Source of the DNA: Acanthaster planci | Lineage: Eukaryota > Echinodermata > Asteroidea > Valvatida > Acanthasteridae | Assembly (NCBI RefSeq): GCF_001949145.1 | Contig: NW_019091395.1 | Location: forward strand, 289,106 to 349,105 | Reading direction: 5' to 3' | Length of the DNA: 60,000 bases | In this document: in pieces, positions 13,540 through 28,600 of the stretch | Layout of the letters: each line of letters starts with the position of its first letter | Position numbering within the stretch: the first letter of the stretch is position 1 | Made by a program: the position numbers and the translations under genes | The notes under the pieces: generated by a model | Database searches by the model: none | Told to the model about the DNA's origin: nothing | The model's input: only the letters and a program-made list of their open reading frames with translations

Positions 13540-13640
13540 TCATTTGGTCAGGAATCCTCTGGGTCTCAGGGGCGGCAGTGTGCCAGTGTTACTGCCCCTC
13601 ATCATCTGGGAGCTGGGACTGTTGTTGAGCTTCCGTTGCC
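12770..13640. repeat. 140-165 bp tandem array overlapping the last CH-ankyrin exon
   Basis: The anchor ggtcaggaatcctctgggtc recurs at 13546, 13404 and (diverged) 13241. Each copy is preceded by a tgggtgtggcttngg and gggygtggca pair, and more decayed copies reach back to about 12780. The unit nearest the gene contains the last codons and the stop of the CH-ankyrin reading frame, so the array grew from the end of that gene into its 3' flank. Confidence 0.65.
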
Positions 13641-16600
13641 TCAGGGAGGCAGAGAGGGCCAGGTTTCGTTGGGGGGAGGCCCCTCCTCCTCCCACACCCA
13701 GGGAGAGTGCCGAGACCTGGGCGTAGAGGCCCTTCCCATGATGACCTTTGACCTTCTGAGTGATGGCACGGACAAGGTCCCGGGCATGCTTCAGGCTGTA
13801 AGCTGTGGGTTTCAGGTTGATTAGGAAAAATAAATCAATAATAACAAAGAATTAGATTACTGGTTTCTGTGCGGGCTGGAGATCAAACTTCGTGATGTAG
13901 GAATGGCTCAGAAGTATCAAGGAATATTCAAAAATTTTGGATCTAAAAATGTCACTAAATTCTTACAGAATTCAGTGAAAAATACGGTGAACTGATGTTT
14001 GTAAATTGACTTCAATCCACAAGATGACCGTGCAAATTTTTAAATGGCAGCTACAATCTCACTGTGCATTTGCTATGATAATTTGCACTTTTCACCTTTC
14101 AGTCTGGCCTTGATCTCATCGGTGAAGAAGCCACACTCCAACCACTCGTCAAAGTCCAAGATGCAGTCAAATGCCGTCAGGCCCTGGAGGTTCTTGTGCC
14201 TCACATTGGCGCCTAGACAAGAACGGGTAACAGGAATATCTCAAAACCCGGTCTGCAACATTTACACCCAGAAATGACATCCAGCTGGACTGACAAACTG
14301 CATATGCAAACTTTCAAATTGTGGACTTTCAAAAGCAGGGACAACAGGGTCCATGATTTGAAAACTGTGTACCAACCCTAAGAGGTAGCCCTCGGAAAGG
14401 TAAGGTATGAACAACAGGACAATCCGCCCCGAGCAGAAGCACTCACTCATCGGTTGAAAAGAGCCATGTTGGTCGGGAGTGCCTATTTTGTTGGGGGTGA
14501 TGAGACTGTAACGCTTGCATTTCGTAGTCATTCATGAACCAGCAACAAGCAGTTACTACCAAAGGAGCCTCCGTTGCTAAGGAAATTGCATCCTCTCTTG
14601 GTCCAGCTCGGAGTCCATAGGAGGTCCATGACAGTGTGCACAAAGGGGAGTGCGATGGCTCATGTGCATATGGTGGTGAGAAGCGCAAGATTAATTTTCA
14701 CATGAGCAGAATTCTTTTGTATGCATGCTGGGTGCAGGGTAAGGATAGCCCCTTCCTAGCATAACCCGTCTCCCCAACTGGCCTCTAACTTTTTCTTTAT
14801 CTATTATCATTGTTTATCCTCTAGCACATTTAGCACTAATTACAGAATGATTATCCATCCCGAGCGGAACCAAGAGAGGGTGCAATCTTCCTAGCAACAG
14901 AGGCTCCCTTTGACAGAAACTGTACATTCCTGGTTCACAACCGACTGCAAAATACATGCATTGCGATCGCGTTGTTACCAGAAGCATAAATATTCCCCTC
15001 CCCCCCCCACTAACATGGCTATTTTCAACCAATGAGGGGGTGCTTCTGCTCAAGGCGGATATTAAAGTGACAATGAAGAAGTGTTCAGCTTCAGAGGTGG
15101 GAGGAAAACCCTGGATGGATATTCAAAGAATAAACCATGAAATCAGGTAGTGTCCGAAAACCTGATCCACATTCCGACCAAGGCGGGACTCCGGCCCAGG
15201 GCCGCAGAGGTGGCAGGCAATGAAAGAGCCTTAAACGGCGCTTACCCGCCTGCAGCAGTATGCTGGCCCCATAGTAGTTGTTGGCCTGAGTGGCGAAGAA
15301 CAGAGGCGAGCAGATGTCTTCGTTCACGGCGTCCACGTCCGCGCCGTACTCAATGAGCAGCTCCAGGATGTCTGTGGGGCCGGTCATACCGGCAGCGTAG
15401 TGCAGAGGTCTGAGGGGTTGGAGTAGTAATAGAACTCTTACCTGTCATGGGATGACTCTTCTAACCCTTAACCCTTAAAAGCCAGGAGTCATTGAGACTC
15501 TCTCCAAGCCGACGGGGTGGATTCCACCCCTTGCCAGAGCTGCACTGCCGCAGGGAAGATTTTTCTCTGACATGACATGCGTGCTAGGACATCCGTCCGT
15601 GAAGTTTCAATCCAAATGGATAAACGGTTTTGTGGTTACACGTACATTACAATGAATGCCCCATGTGTTGCTCACAGTCATGTATTGCTAATTATCACAT
15701 GTTGCTTCGAGCAAGAAAAAAATTCACGTCTGTCCATGAACAGTATGTCAACAGCTCAGGCATGGCACGGTGAACAAAATGTAGATATGATATGAGAGAA
15801 AATAAATGGGATGGCAGAATCTTTCCCCTACCACTCATTTAGGGTTAAGAGCACAGTTTAATTTACTTGTTTTTAAAAAAAACACACAAATTCTCATCCT
15901 CTCATAGACTTATGTCATGGGGCAGCCATCTTGCTTTTCTACCATTCACAACAATGTAACCAAACTGAGGCTGAAAGAAACAATAGTCTGTTCCCTTTTC
16001 TCAATATGTGAAGTTGTATTTATTGCCAGTGGATCTACGGGGAACACGACAAACATGGCAGTGTCATGATATAAAGGTCAGTATTAGCTGAGAGGGTAGT
16101 AACTCACGTGTTGCCGCCGCTGTATCGCTGGTCCAAGTCGGCTCCGTGTTCGAATAGGAATCTCATCATGTCCAGTCGCTGCTTGCTGTGAAGTACAAAT
16201 TGAGAATCGCCTCGGCTTTTGAAAAAGGGCCTGTTTGTTTCTCATGGATCTGGATCTCAGTCAGTGATCCCAAAGCTGGTTCCCGCTATCCATTAAGCAG
16301 GCTCTGGTGTCGGCGAACCAACGTCAGATCACTGATCACGATCCGGATCTGCGTGAAACAAACAGGCCCCTAATATCTTTTCTCGACCAATATGCCACAT
16401 CTCAGATGCCATCACCTGATGGGCACGGAGAGACGGCTGATTAGAACTATCCCTCTCATTGGCAAAGAAGAGATCCAAGGTGGGAGGGCCAGTTTAAAAT
16501 TGACGCCTAAAGCTCACACAAAAATTCCTGTGCCCCAACTCAAAGGGATTTCATTGTGATGTAAAGTGCATCATCTCTTGTTTGGGCACAGAATTTTTTC

Positions 16601-19600
16601 ACATTGTGAAAGCGAATTTGTTGAAGACACCAATGAAATGAACTCTTTCTGTAATTTCACAGAATTGCCCCAAAATTATTTTTTCCATTACTTTGTGTAA
16701 ATGTTCTTGGAGTCGATTTAAAAAAAAATTTAACAAGAAGCCGTACTCCACCCACTGAATTTTTTTTGTGTGAAATTGCTGTATTAAAATACAATTTATA
16801 TCTTTTATGTGACAAAGACTCGTGTCACCACATCTGTGTTTTCTTAGTCATTATTTTTTTTTTTTTTGGGTATTTTTAACCCCACTTGGTTACAATTTCT
16901 CGGCTCTGCTCAGCCATATCTCTCTCACCTCTTGATCTGCTCGGTCAGGATGCGGTGCACCAGGATGTCCTGCTCATGCTCCTTGAAGCTGAACCCCTGC
17001 TCCACCAGCCAGGCCCCGCACTTTAGGAAGTCGTTGGCCAGGGCCAAGTGGGGGAGGCTCGGTGGGGACTTGGGGTCTTCCCTCCCAAGGGAGTCCCGGA
17101 TGGTCTCTGTTGGGTCGGCGTCCAGCAGGAGCTGGATGGCATCCACGCGGCCCTGCATGGCACAGCAGTGGATGGCCAGGAGCTCCTTGTGGTTGCGGTG
17201 GATCAGGTTGATGTTCTCCGCCAGCTAGAGAACAAAATGGAGGGGAAAAATAGCTTGGAGGATGGGTCTGTAGCCAGTGTCATTTAATTTGGTAGGACAG
17301 GACAACTGTTATTGGAGTGACGGTGGAGACAAAATAAATTTGATGTAATTATTCAACTGCCCTTAATCGTCTTCAGCTACCAACTTTAGAGTAAAGGTAC
17401 TGTCAGATGTTTTAAAAAAGTCTCTTATGTGTTCAAATCACATCAAATTTACCTCCTCTTTAAAGCTCACAATCTAACACTCAAACTCTCTGAAAAGGGG
17501 GAGTGCAAGTAAAATGAGAGTTTATGCTCCTCCCTGCTAATGATTTTAACAATTTTTCAACAACAGGTATTACTTTTCGAATAAGATGTCTACGTTTGGC
17601 TCATCATCAGTTCCACACCAATACAGAGAAAATTCAAAATTGATCTCTCATTTGAAGTTCACGTGAGTCTTATTCTGGCAAGTAGTTGAAACACGGCAAC
17701 TCTGGTTGGCTGATCCGATGGTGAAACTGAAGTTATTTGGTCTTTTTGTCATTAATCTCCCATTTCCTTAATAGACTGATCCATCAAACCTCACCCCATT
17801 GTGCTCTGACAGATCACAGCCATGATATGTGTCTGTCACACGTGGACCAAAAGTCTGGCATGCATGCGCGTGCGTATGTGGTATGGTATTGGAGAAGTCT
17901 ACGCGATACGTGCCCTCAGTGGGCGGGGCTTACTGGATCGGTTACACACCCTCATGCACAGTGGGCGGGCTTACTGGATTGGTTACATGCCCTCATGCAC
18001 AGTGGGCGGGCTTACTGGATTGGTTACATGCCCTTGGCACTGTGGGAGGGGCTTACTGGATTGGTTACACACCCTCATGCACAGTGGGCGGGGCTTACTG
18101 GATTGGTTACATGCCCTCCTGCACAGTGGGCGGGGCTAACTGGATCGGTTACACACCCTCATGCACAGTGGGCNGGGCTTACTGGATCGGTTACACACCC
18201 TCGTGCACAGTGGGTGGGGCTTACTGGATCGGCCTACTTTCACTGCTAATACTACACAGCCGTCTCACCAGTTCTTTGATGCAGTCAATGGGTGTTGCTT
18301 TGCCCGCCTCCCCGTAGCATTTGACGTGCAGTGGGGTATTCCCCTCCGAATCTATGGCATTCAATTCAGCACCACTCTCTAGTAAAAGCTGTCCAATCAG
18401 GAAGACAAGAAGAAATTGACAGAAATGATTTGGGGAAATACGTGTACAGAGACTTTGTTAACTCTGACACCAACCTGACAAATTGAGCTGTAAGTTGCTG
18501 TCAAAGCAAGTCAAGTTATTTTCAGAGGGGGGGTTATTTGAGGGCCACACTTTGGGGGGAGGGGGAACTCAATAAGTTTGATCAGTTTTTCAAACAGCCG
18601 GGAGGTGGTAGGTACATGGACACGCTGTATGTTACACTCAAACGAAAGAAAAAAAAAACAACCTGTGAAGACACATCAGAGAAAGAGATGCCACAAAAAT
18701 ATCAAGTGAATTAGGCCATGGGTCGAAACTGACAAATGATTGACTTTTTTCTAAATAAAGCAGCCCACCCTGATTGTCATCTGATCCCGTGCCCGATGGA
18801 GCGGAGTGGCCCCCTTGTAGTCCAGAAGGTTGACGTCCACTCTCTCTTTAAGCAGCTCCTTCACGACAGGGATGACTCCGAAGTAGGCCGCAGTGTGCAA
18901 CAAGGTGCTGCCGTTGATGCACCTGTCGTGGATGAGGCAAGTAAAGAGATCACTCCAGATGGAATAAAGCACTAAAAATCAATCACGATGAGGTATCAAC
19001 TTGAAATTACTAGTAAGCTTGATCATGCTGGAACTCAAGGTTTGGACATGGGAATGGCGCACAGTATGTATGACCGATTTCAAGTAATGTGTACAAGAGT
19101 GAATAAATTCGCTTAATGTGAGAGTTCAATGTCACTTCAACCAACAGGGTGTCTCAGCTTGCAAAAAAAATCCCGTTTAAGAAAAGTGCCAAATTTGCAC
19201 CAGTGCAGTGACATCATGGCAAGTGGCATCTTCTCAGCTTGCTCTATGGATGCCTTGGAATTTTCCTACTGGGTTTATGTCGTAAGTGGACCTCGTTACC
19301 TGCTCCTGAGGCTGGCAAAGCGCAGGACCCCCGACACATGGTCCTCCACGAGCTTCTTAAGCAGCTGGGTGTCGCCCCGCATCAGCTTGGGGATGCAGGC
19401 CTGTAGGTGGTCATAGTACTCTGAAGGAGACAAGAGCAGTCAATGTGTCCAAAATGGGCATTAATATCTTGGCTACAGCTTTTCTCTGCTGCGAAAAAAG
19501 GGCAAAATCTGCAGTCTTAGCCACGAGGTACTCATTTAGAATGATATGTATAAACAAGCTGGAATTTTCATTTATTTAATATTTTAGCTAAGTCTCCCTT

Positions 19601-22600
19601 GGAGTGATACATTTGTTTTCTTGTCTGTAATTTATTGTATGTATTATCCCGAAAAATGAAATAAATGATATTCACAGAGGGGTCACTGGCTCCGATGGCC
19701 TTTACTATTGGCAGGGAGCAGACAGATATCTTTTATCCTGGTAAAGGCTCCTGCTCAAGGACACAAGTGCCACAAGTCAGCAACCCATAACTGCAGATCT
19801 CAGGGCATTTTCAAATGATGTTCAGCCCAACCCACCAACGATGGTGTTCTTCTGCTCATCACTCCGGACCACGTCAAATGCTGTGCGACCCTGCTTGTTC
19901 TTAACGTAAATGTTGGTGCCCCACTCCACCAGGAGCTGTGAAGAAAAGACACAACAAAAGCCTTGAGGTACCTCCTCCAGTATCTTGAATCAAGCCCAGG
20001 GGCACAACTAAAGAGTCACATCCCCTCCCCCGAGCCCCTGCAACATTTTCCCTGCCCCCTCTCCCCACCCTGGTGCCCCTCCTCAGAATCTGAAGAAAGG
20101 AAAAGGCTTGTGTTGTTTAGTACCATGACCAAACTCAACAAGCCCCTCCCCCACCCACTCACCCCCCCCCCATCAGTTGCATACCAGTTAAAATGCTGGT
20201 TAAATACTGCACAGTTGACCTCAAACGATTCCGAATGCCGTTGAATACTGGCAATCTGCCAATACCTGGTGTGGATTTCCCAAAGACACTCAACACTTAC
20301 AGCATACAAAAATTTGAGGAAAAACAAATTGTACCCTGTACATTAACATCGAGACAAAATCACATTTTACACGTGGGTTTTCAGAGCGGACTTTCCACAG
20401 CGCTTACTACGTTGCTACAAATTTGGAAGCTGGGAGACATTGACGCCAGCAGATTAGAAGGGAGGATTTGTGGCTATGAACTCTGTGTTCAAGCGACAGG
20501 ATTCTGCACAAGCAATTCAATGAGATGGAAAGGGAGCTCTGTAACATGATAGGGTTATTCTACTTAGCGTGGCTTACAAGAGCTACTAGCTTTGCGACAT
20601 GACTGAAGTCAAAGCAAGGCCTGATGTGCAGACTGATTCCAAAACGCAATCAGATGACCTGCGTGGAGGAATCACCAACCAAAAGGAAAACTGTCCTTTA
20701 AAATACTTGTGCTCTTTTTCTTGTCTCGTGTCCTGTTTTGCTCAGTTCCATCACATGGCCCATTCAGAAGCATTGTACAGACTTAAGGAATTCAGACTTT
20801 TTTCTTCAAGATCTGGAATGAGCTAAAATCGAGAACCCCTGCGCAATGCAAAAAACCAAAGCCTGTTACCTAGACCACATTAGACGATCAACACTATGTT
20901 ACAAAAGCTTCCTTGTGACCCACTCTTTGAAAATAAGACACAAGACCATTTCTTTTACAGTTGAAATTAGACTGGATTAGCTGAGCTTTTAGAGTTGTTG
21001 ATGTGTCTCTCGTTTTAGCATCCACCTAAAAATGGACACTGTGGGGGTGAAAGAATAGACTCTTTATTTTCCTTTCCAAGGTGCAAGATTTTTCTAAAGG
21101 CCCGAAACTCAAAAGTGGCCCGGGCAACTTGTTTTCACAGAGCAGGTCACATTTAGAACAAAATATCACACAAGACTATGCCTGCGTCCTTAGAAACAGA
21201 TTTTACAAAGCAACCCAGTGGATATGTCTTTCACAACAGCATTAGACTAACAGCTATGAGACAACACGTCTTCCAGACGTATTGTGAAGCACAAAAAAGA
21301 AAACACTCATAAAGACAAGACTAGCTTCTTGACTTATTTAACACAACTCTATACAACAGTCTGTCCAAATCTCACTTCCAGCTCTCAACGATCTTGCTTC
21401 TTTTTTTCCCAACACTATCACAACTAACATATACAGCAACAAACTGCCCCACGAACTGTGACATCTCTTTCTAATGGCTCACCTCGGCTGCATTATTATG
21501 GTGTCCCTATCAGGTGGAAATAAAAGAAGAAAGACAAAGGATGATGAACCTCGATGTCGTCAAACTGTGAAATCTTGGCAGACACTCTGCCCAATCAAGT
21601 ACACAGATATCAAAGATTGTCCAATTGAGGATATCCACCTCCACCGCCACTACACAACACAGACCAAAACTGAGGCTGCATCCGAATCTCTCGTCTAGAG
21701 CTAGGTCTAGGTCTTCCCTCCATTGGAAATGCGTGGAGATGCTTATACATTAGACCTAGCAGTAGCTCTGGAAGCCCGTTTCGGACACGGCCTGAGTTAG
21801 TAAAATGACCACACAACTCACTTTTTAGATTGACTGACAAAAAAGAAAGTAAAAGAGCACGTACATACTAAAAATCAAGTGTACACTGAACAACATCAAT
21901 ATTTTGGATATGTTGAAGATTTAGGATATTTTATTTTCCATGCAACCCGTCTGTCTCTAGAGAGATTTGTCTCAGTGTGCTAAGTTTTGCACGACCAATG
22001 CACTTGTTTGTCACTGTCTTTTTTGACAAGTGGGAGGCATGTGGCCGAGTGGTTAGGGTTTGTAGCTTCCGTTCAGGGGTTCGAATCCAGCTGGTGGCAA
22101 CATGTTGTGATCCTGGGTTAAGTCACTCTACCCCTATGTGCCTCTCTCCACCCAGGAGTAAATGGGTACCTGTGAGGGCAGACACGGTTACGTTTAGCCG
22201 TTTATGCCAAAATGGCATCACTGGGCTAGTACACTCCCCAGGGAGCTGAGATGGTTTCAGAATGATGCGTGAGCCCAATGTGCAGGGATAATGATAATAC
22301 AGGGCCTCGGAATAGTTTACTAGATAGATGGCGCTTTACAAGTGTTTGTTATTATTATTTAAGTTGAGTTTACAGGGTTCCCCTAACACAGCATTAAAAA
22401 GGCACAAGAGGAATGCACAAACTGACATGACAGCTTTGTCACAAGTACTGATAAACAATGTCAAGGGAATGTCTTCATTGAGGGTCATCTGGACAACTTG
22501 TGACTTAAACTGAGACTAGACTTGACTAACTTGTAGTGATAAACTTGTGAGGACATGTGAGGATGTATGAGAACGTGTGAGAGCGTGTGAGGACTTGTAA

Positions 22601-25600
22601 TGGATTTGACTACAACACCGAGTTACAAGTACACATCCAAGGTTATTAGTATGCATACCAGCCCAGGTCAGAATTCGACCAATCACAGAAAGTGAGGTCC
22701 AGCTTGAGCCAATAGGAAAGAAGAAAAGGCAGAAGAATCAGAGCTCAATGTTGGCTACCATGAAATGAAAAAAAACAGGTTAGTAGCTCAATGAACACCA
22801 ATCACATACCAGCAAATTAAGTTTGGAGTTTGTTAGTCGAAAAGATACACGTAGGTTTAATGCAGAGAAACTGTTTTATCAAAACATGTAAGACATATTT
22901 TTACCTGCTTTCAAAGTGATGAATTAATACGTGAAACAACGTTAGTTAAAAATTCTACAAAACGCATTAAATGCAATGGCAATTTTCCAAATTTAAACAT
23001 TACACAAAGTCATTAGTTTCCAATGTATCTGCACAAAACTGAGATCACACAAAGATTAACATTTCACAGTACTAACTACTGAACAGTAAGATTTGAGTGA
23101 TTTGTGACCGGATTCCAAATAGTGAGAGTTACGTGTAGGTTTCCAGCAGTGATGTGGTCATGCACTTTTCAAGTACTAATACCAATTTCCAAACGTTGAA
23201 CTGGTTAGATGTGACCAAAGCTGAAGTACATGACGGAAATTGAACTGATGGAAATTGGACTGAACTGATGGAAATTGGATTGAACTGATGGAAACTGGAC
23301 TAAATTAAAGACTTCAGACAATCACAGCTGTGAAAATTAAGTTCTTAGGACAAAAGTACGAAAAGTAGTCGGCCAAGCACTATGACACTGGGATTAACAG
23401 GGTTAAGCGGGGGCAGATGAAACATTCTCTGTGGATTTGAAGGCTGTTGGAGTTGGATTCAATCAGTGTTGGGAATGACGTCAGAGTTAGGACGTGCAAT
23501 GAGGATCATTATGGGTGGAGCAGTGCTTTTGGTAGGGTGAGGTTTGGGTTGGGGCTACGGGCCAAGGTTACGGTTGAGCTTGCGCTGAGGTTAGGGTTGA
23601 GCTGAAGGCTGACGTCAAGGTTGGGCTCAGGGTGCAGGTTAGCGTTGGGCTTGGGGCTCAGGTTGGGGTTGGGCTTAGGGCTCATGTCAGGATGGGGTAT
23701 ACGGCTCAGGTTAGGGTTGGATTCAGGGCTGAGCGTAGGGTTGAATTTAGGATTGGGTTCAGGGCCAAGGTTAGGGTAGGGCTTGGGGCTGAGGTTAGGG
23801 TTTGGGTTGGGATTGACGGTGAAAGCAGGTAAGCAAAGCGTTGGTACCATGTTGCGAGCATAGACTGCGTTTCCTGTCCCGTCACTAACTCGGTAAAGCT
23901 GCAGAGCAAAGGGGAGGGAATGTGGAAAGGAAATCATGCCAGGGGAAAAGCAGGAACAATCGTCATGGGTTAATTACATTATCTGGCAAAGTCACTGAAC
24001 AATATTCAATTCAAATGGTTAAGAGTTTAAAAATACATTAAATAACATAGCACACTGATAATGTGAGTCTTACATACATGTGCTGAGCAATGGGTCAAAG
24101 CAAGCCAGGAAGGTAACTTTTGTGTTCCTAATCGAGGCAGTTTAAAACTACGCTGGGATGAATGGATCTTGGGGCTCCATTTTGGATTGCTTTCCGACAT
24201 CGATTTTATTTTCGAGTTGGGTTCTTGCCCCAGTATGGGCTGGAAGTGTCGCTTTACAAGGCATTTGGAAGCAACTCTCCCACATAAAAATGTAATCCTC
24301 TGGTTATGTCACCAAAATGTATCTGGACATCCGCAGGAAATATGGTCCCCTGACTCGGTGTTGTGATAATGCACATGTATTCTGACATCAGTGTTATGGA
24401 GCCTCGGGACTTTGTGTCCCTCAGCAAGGCACTTTACCATAATTGCATTTCTCAATGTAGTAAATAGCAGGTAAGGTTGGATGCTCTATGTTAACCGCAA
24501 AGAGAGAGATGCATTATTGCTGTTAGGGCCATGACTTTTCTGAATGAGATTAGGTTTTAGAGATGAAGCTAAATGACCGGGGGGGTAGGGATGATCATTG
24601 CGAAGGCAACAAGAAATGGTGCCTGTCAGAATTATGAACAAAAATATTCCACACAGAATTTTATTGATTGATGTGGTTTCTCCAAAGAAAGTGTTAATGG
24701 TTTTTCTCTCTCAGACTGTCGTTAGGTCAGAGTCGAGTTCAGCGAGGGATTCCATCTGGTGGCAGCCTGACTTACCTGGCTTATTCCTCTGTTCAGACCT
24801 TCCACAGCGTTGAAGAAGGCACTGGCCAGGTTAGCATTCCTGGCGTCGATGTGGGCTCCGTTCTCCAGTAGAAACAGTAGAATATCCTGGGCATTAAAAC
24901 ATATCAGCCTATACAGTGAGCTCCCAAAGACAGACATGTGCAGTTACATGACATGTTTTTATGATCGTACCTTTATATCTGAGATGCTAGAAATCTGTAA
25001 AACGGTGCAATCATTATCAATTTTTTTATTGATAATTAACATTCTAAGGCTTTTTTTCAGATATACACTCCTCGATTTTCCAACATTCTCACTGCATTAT
25101 AGAATTGGAAAACAAACAAAAAGTACATTTTATGCCCAAATCTATAAGAAAGTGAAACTGCCAAGAAACACGAGGGAGAGCTGTTTGGAAAGAACGGACG
25201 CCTCATTTTCTGAACAACAAATGAACGTCTCCACACTCATTGTTCTTTTTTTCCCATCAAAAAAGCTTCATGAAATTGATGGATCTTGCCTTCCTTTTAG
25301 GCCATTTCAGTGACCCCATCCCTCTTTCTCTTTTAGGCCAATCAAATTTCATGACTTTTTAAGCGAGTCATTTTTCTAAACATTACTGCCTTTTGTCTGA
25401 CTAGAAAAAAAAGGGAAAACTCCTTTTCCAGGTTTCCCCAATTTTAAAGATGGCTGGGCCGTTTTCAAATACTCAACTTCGGCTCCGTCTCAGGCTTCAA
25501 CTGTTTTTTAACTTGCTGACTTTGAAGATGTAAGCGCAGTAATTAGTCTAATAGTGCCACAAAACATCAAATAAGATGCAAGAGAGCCAAAAATTACAGT

Positions 25601-28600
25601 AATCCAATTTAATTTAAATGCTTCAGGCCCACAATCGGGGATTGGTTTTGGGAATGAAGCCTGAGACGGAGACAAAGTTGAGTATTGGAAAACGGCCCCA
25701 GCAATCCTGTTAAACAAGTCTAAAACTGCTCCAACACATTTCATTCCCTTCTTGGGTCACCTTCACCATACTCACATAGTGCCCGTTTCTCGCTGCCATG
25801 TGCAGTGCCGAGTTGCCTGTCTTCTTTTCCTTGGCGTTGATGAAGCCGGGCCTCTTGTCCCGAAAAAAGACCACCATCTTCTGGACGATGTCCAGCTCTC
25901 CCAACTTGCAGGCCTTGAAAAACAGCCCCTCCCACTGGGAGAAGTTACCCGGGAAGACCTGGTACAGGAATCTGCGTCGTCGGGAAGGACGTGGCATAAG
26001 AAAAATTGAGGAGACAGAAAAGCAAGAAAATGGATGAGTGAGCATTTTTCCAAATCGAGCCCTTTCAGGCTGGGGGAAGCCATCTTGGGCAAGCTACAAG
26101 AACACTGTAAAATTCAGAGATTAGATTAAAATTTCTGATCTTCATAAAGACAAATCACATGCACAAGTATTTTGCATGTATAGCTGTACACGCTTTGTAA
26201 TATGACCACAGTAGACGGTGTCATTTTGGGGTAGAAAATCTCGAACTTTGATCAAGGCAAGATAAACCAGCCAACATTCTAAACAACCAAATGCCACAAA
26301 TACTGAATAGTGATAATCATGTACAACGTTTGTACAACATTTCAGTGATAATCATGTACAACGTTTGTACAACATTTCTTGTTGCAACCTCGTATTCTGC
26401 AACATTCCATTGCTCTGCCACAGAGTGACATCAAAACCAGATCAGAGACTTACACTGCTCCAGTCTTCAGCAGCTTGTTCTTGGACGGACTCTCCAGAAA
26501 AATCTGATGAACATAAAGTGACAAATGATACCTCTCACACACAGGTTTGAGATAAACAGAAAGGCAGGCAGGAAGGAGAACACGGCTTCAAAACTTTTAA
26601 ATGGGAAAGCTAAAATTATTTTCCAAGCTTTTATTCTTGTACCCTTGCAGTCCCAAGCAAATGTCTGTCAGCTACATCTTGGTCACATCACCTTCACGTA
26701 AGCGTGAGAAAAGGTTCTTTGCAACAGCAACAGTTAAACCATTCCAATTTTGCTTCCAAACCCAATGCAACATTTATGTCAGGCTCGTTGGAAATACCTC
26801 TGCAGTGATTCTGTCATCTTTCATGAAACAAGACAAGAATTTTTACCTCAAACTGTGGATGATCATTTGGGTTTATCTCGACGACGTCGTAGCTTGAGAT
26901 TCCCAGCATTTTGCGGATATTAACTGAAAAGAAAATGGAATGAAACAATAAATCAACATGGGCACTTGTCTGACCAATATATTTAGACATATGAATCAAG
27001 AAGATCTGTAAGGAGTTTCAATACAAATGGAAAGATTTCAGTCAAGCATTTTTACCATACATTTCGCTTCAGATGGCCAAGCCCTGTATTGTCATAAGAA
27101 AAAAAATTGTTCACCACGATCTGATAACTGGAAATCATTGGCTCAATGAAAGGTGCTACACAGATGAAAAATAATGATTATTTTTCAATTAATGTAAAGG
27201 TTGAAAAAAAAACAGGAATTGAATGTCTATGTTTTGAGTTAGAAATGGGTAGGACTAGCACTTTGGAATGTGTGCACCATGCAATGCGCACACTTGTATA
27301 CATTTTTTAAACAATGCTGGTGATAGTGTATAGTTGTTTGGTCGCTACAGGTTTTGTAATTTGGTTGCTTGTCAGGTACAGTCATTCGGCTGTGTATACT
27401 TTTTGGCCATAACAAATATAAGACAGCAAACACAGAGAATACCATGTGACTAGCTCTTCACCATTCTATCTATGGGTGACATGGTATAATTCTTTTTCTT
27501 TTTTTTGTGTGGTTGTGTTAAAATTTCCCACCTCAACAGGATTAAGAAATTGCTTAGCAAAGAAGCTGTCCTGCATACATACTGCTGGCGGTCAACAAGT
27601 TAAACGACGGTTATTTATTCAATTATTCAAATTCCAGAATTCGCTAGTCTCACATTTACTGACGCCCTTGCCGTGGGTGAAGTCATCGATGAACTCCCCC
27701 GTGCTCAGGTCTCGCAGGACTATGCGCCGGTCGGGGGTCACCATCTCCCGCCCCTTGGAGAGGTAAAATCCTGAGCCGTTGGTCAGGGTGAGGTTGACCA
27801 CCAGGGACAGGCAGAGGTCGTTGATAGTGGCTCCCCTGGCAAAGAGAAAAAAGAGAGAGATGTAGAATGAGATTAGGATGGTTTGCAACGATTGACAGAA
27901 AAATCAATCTTAAATGGATGGATAGATATGCACTGAATTGTTTCCTTCTCACCTTGGTATTGTCAGTGCGTCAAATCTATCCCTCATTTTCTTGGAAACG
28001 ATCTCTCTGGTCTGAGAACAAACAAAGGAAAATTGACAATCGATCAAGTTTCAATCAAGTATATTCATGCTGCACAGACCGAAAAAATCAAGTCCTTCAC
28101 AGAAAGTCTAGCACAATCAGACAATTTTCAGACCTCCAGTCTGAATTCAAGTCACAAGCTACTCAAACTGCAACAAAACCATTCCTTTGGCATTGCTCAC
28201 CCTGTTACTTGTGAATGGTCTTGTGACTCGTCTTGCATTTGATATAGTGTTGGACTTGTGTCTGGTCTTGTGTCTGGTCTTGTGTGTGGTCTTGTGTGTG
28301 GTCTTGTGTCTGGTCTTGTGTCTGGTCTTGTGTCAGGTCTTGTGTCTGGTCCTGTGTCTCGTCTTGTGATGGTCTCATCTTCGACATTGGTTCTGCGACC
28401 CCATGATAAATACATGGCAAGACAGAGGGAAATTAACCACTGCTATCAAGGCTCTGATAACCAAATGCATTGAATATGCATTTATTGCAAATATTTATAA
28501 ATATTTATAATCACAAAATGTACAAGCATACCTTGGAAAATGACACCGACTTGAGTCTGAGCTCTTTCCTCAATCCCATCATATCTAGTCTAAATTTTTA

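Noticed and set aside
17917-18232. CRISPR-like array
   Set aside because: Units are contiguous with no unique spacers, and the genome is clearly animal.
17737-18317. 162-170 residue plus-strand frames
   Set aside because: All three frames are open across the 42-bp tandem repeat, and the real gene here is on the other strand.
23515-23830. Telomeric sequence
   Set aside because: ttaggg words occur but with irregular 20-27 bp spacing inside a longer degenerate unit.
23840-23900. Possible extra CH-ankyrin exon between 24776 and 19935
   Set aside because: It has an acceptor-like CTGCAG, but the flanking exons 24776-24886 and 19836-19935 already join in phase and complete an ankyrin repeat.
23509-23937. 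142-residue frame rich in NPNLSPKP
   Set aside because: Direct translation of the G-rich minisatellite, with open frames on the opposite strand as well.
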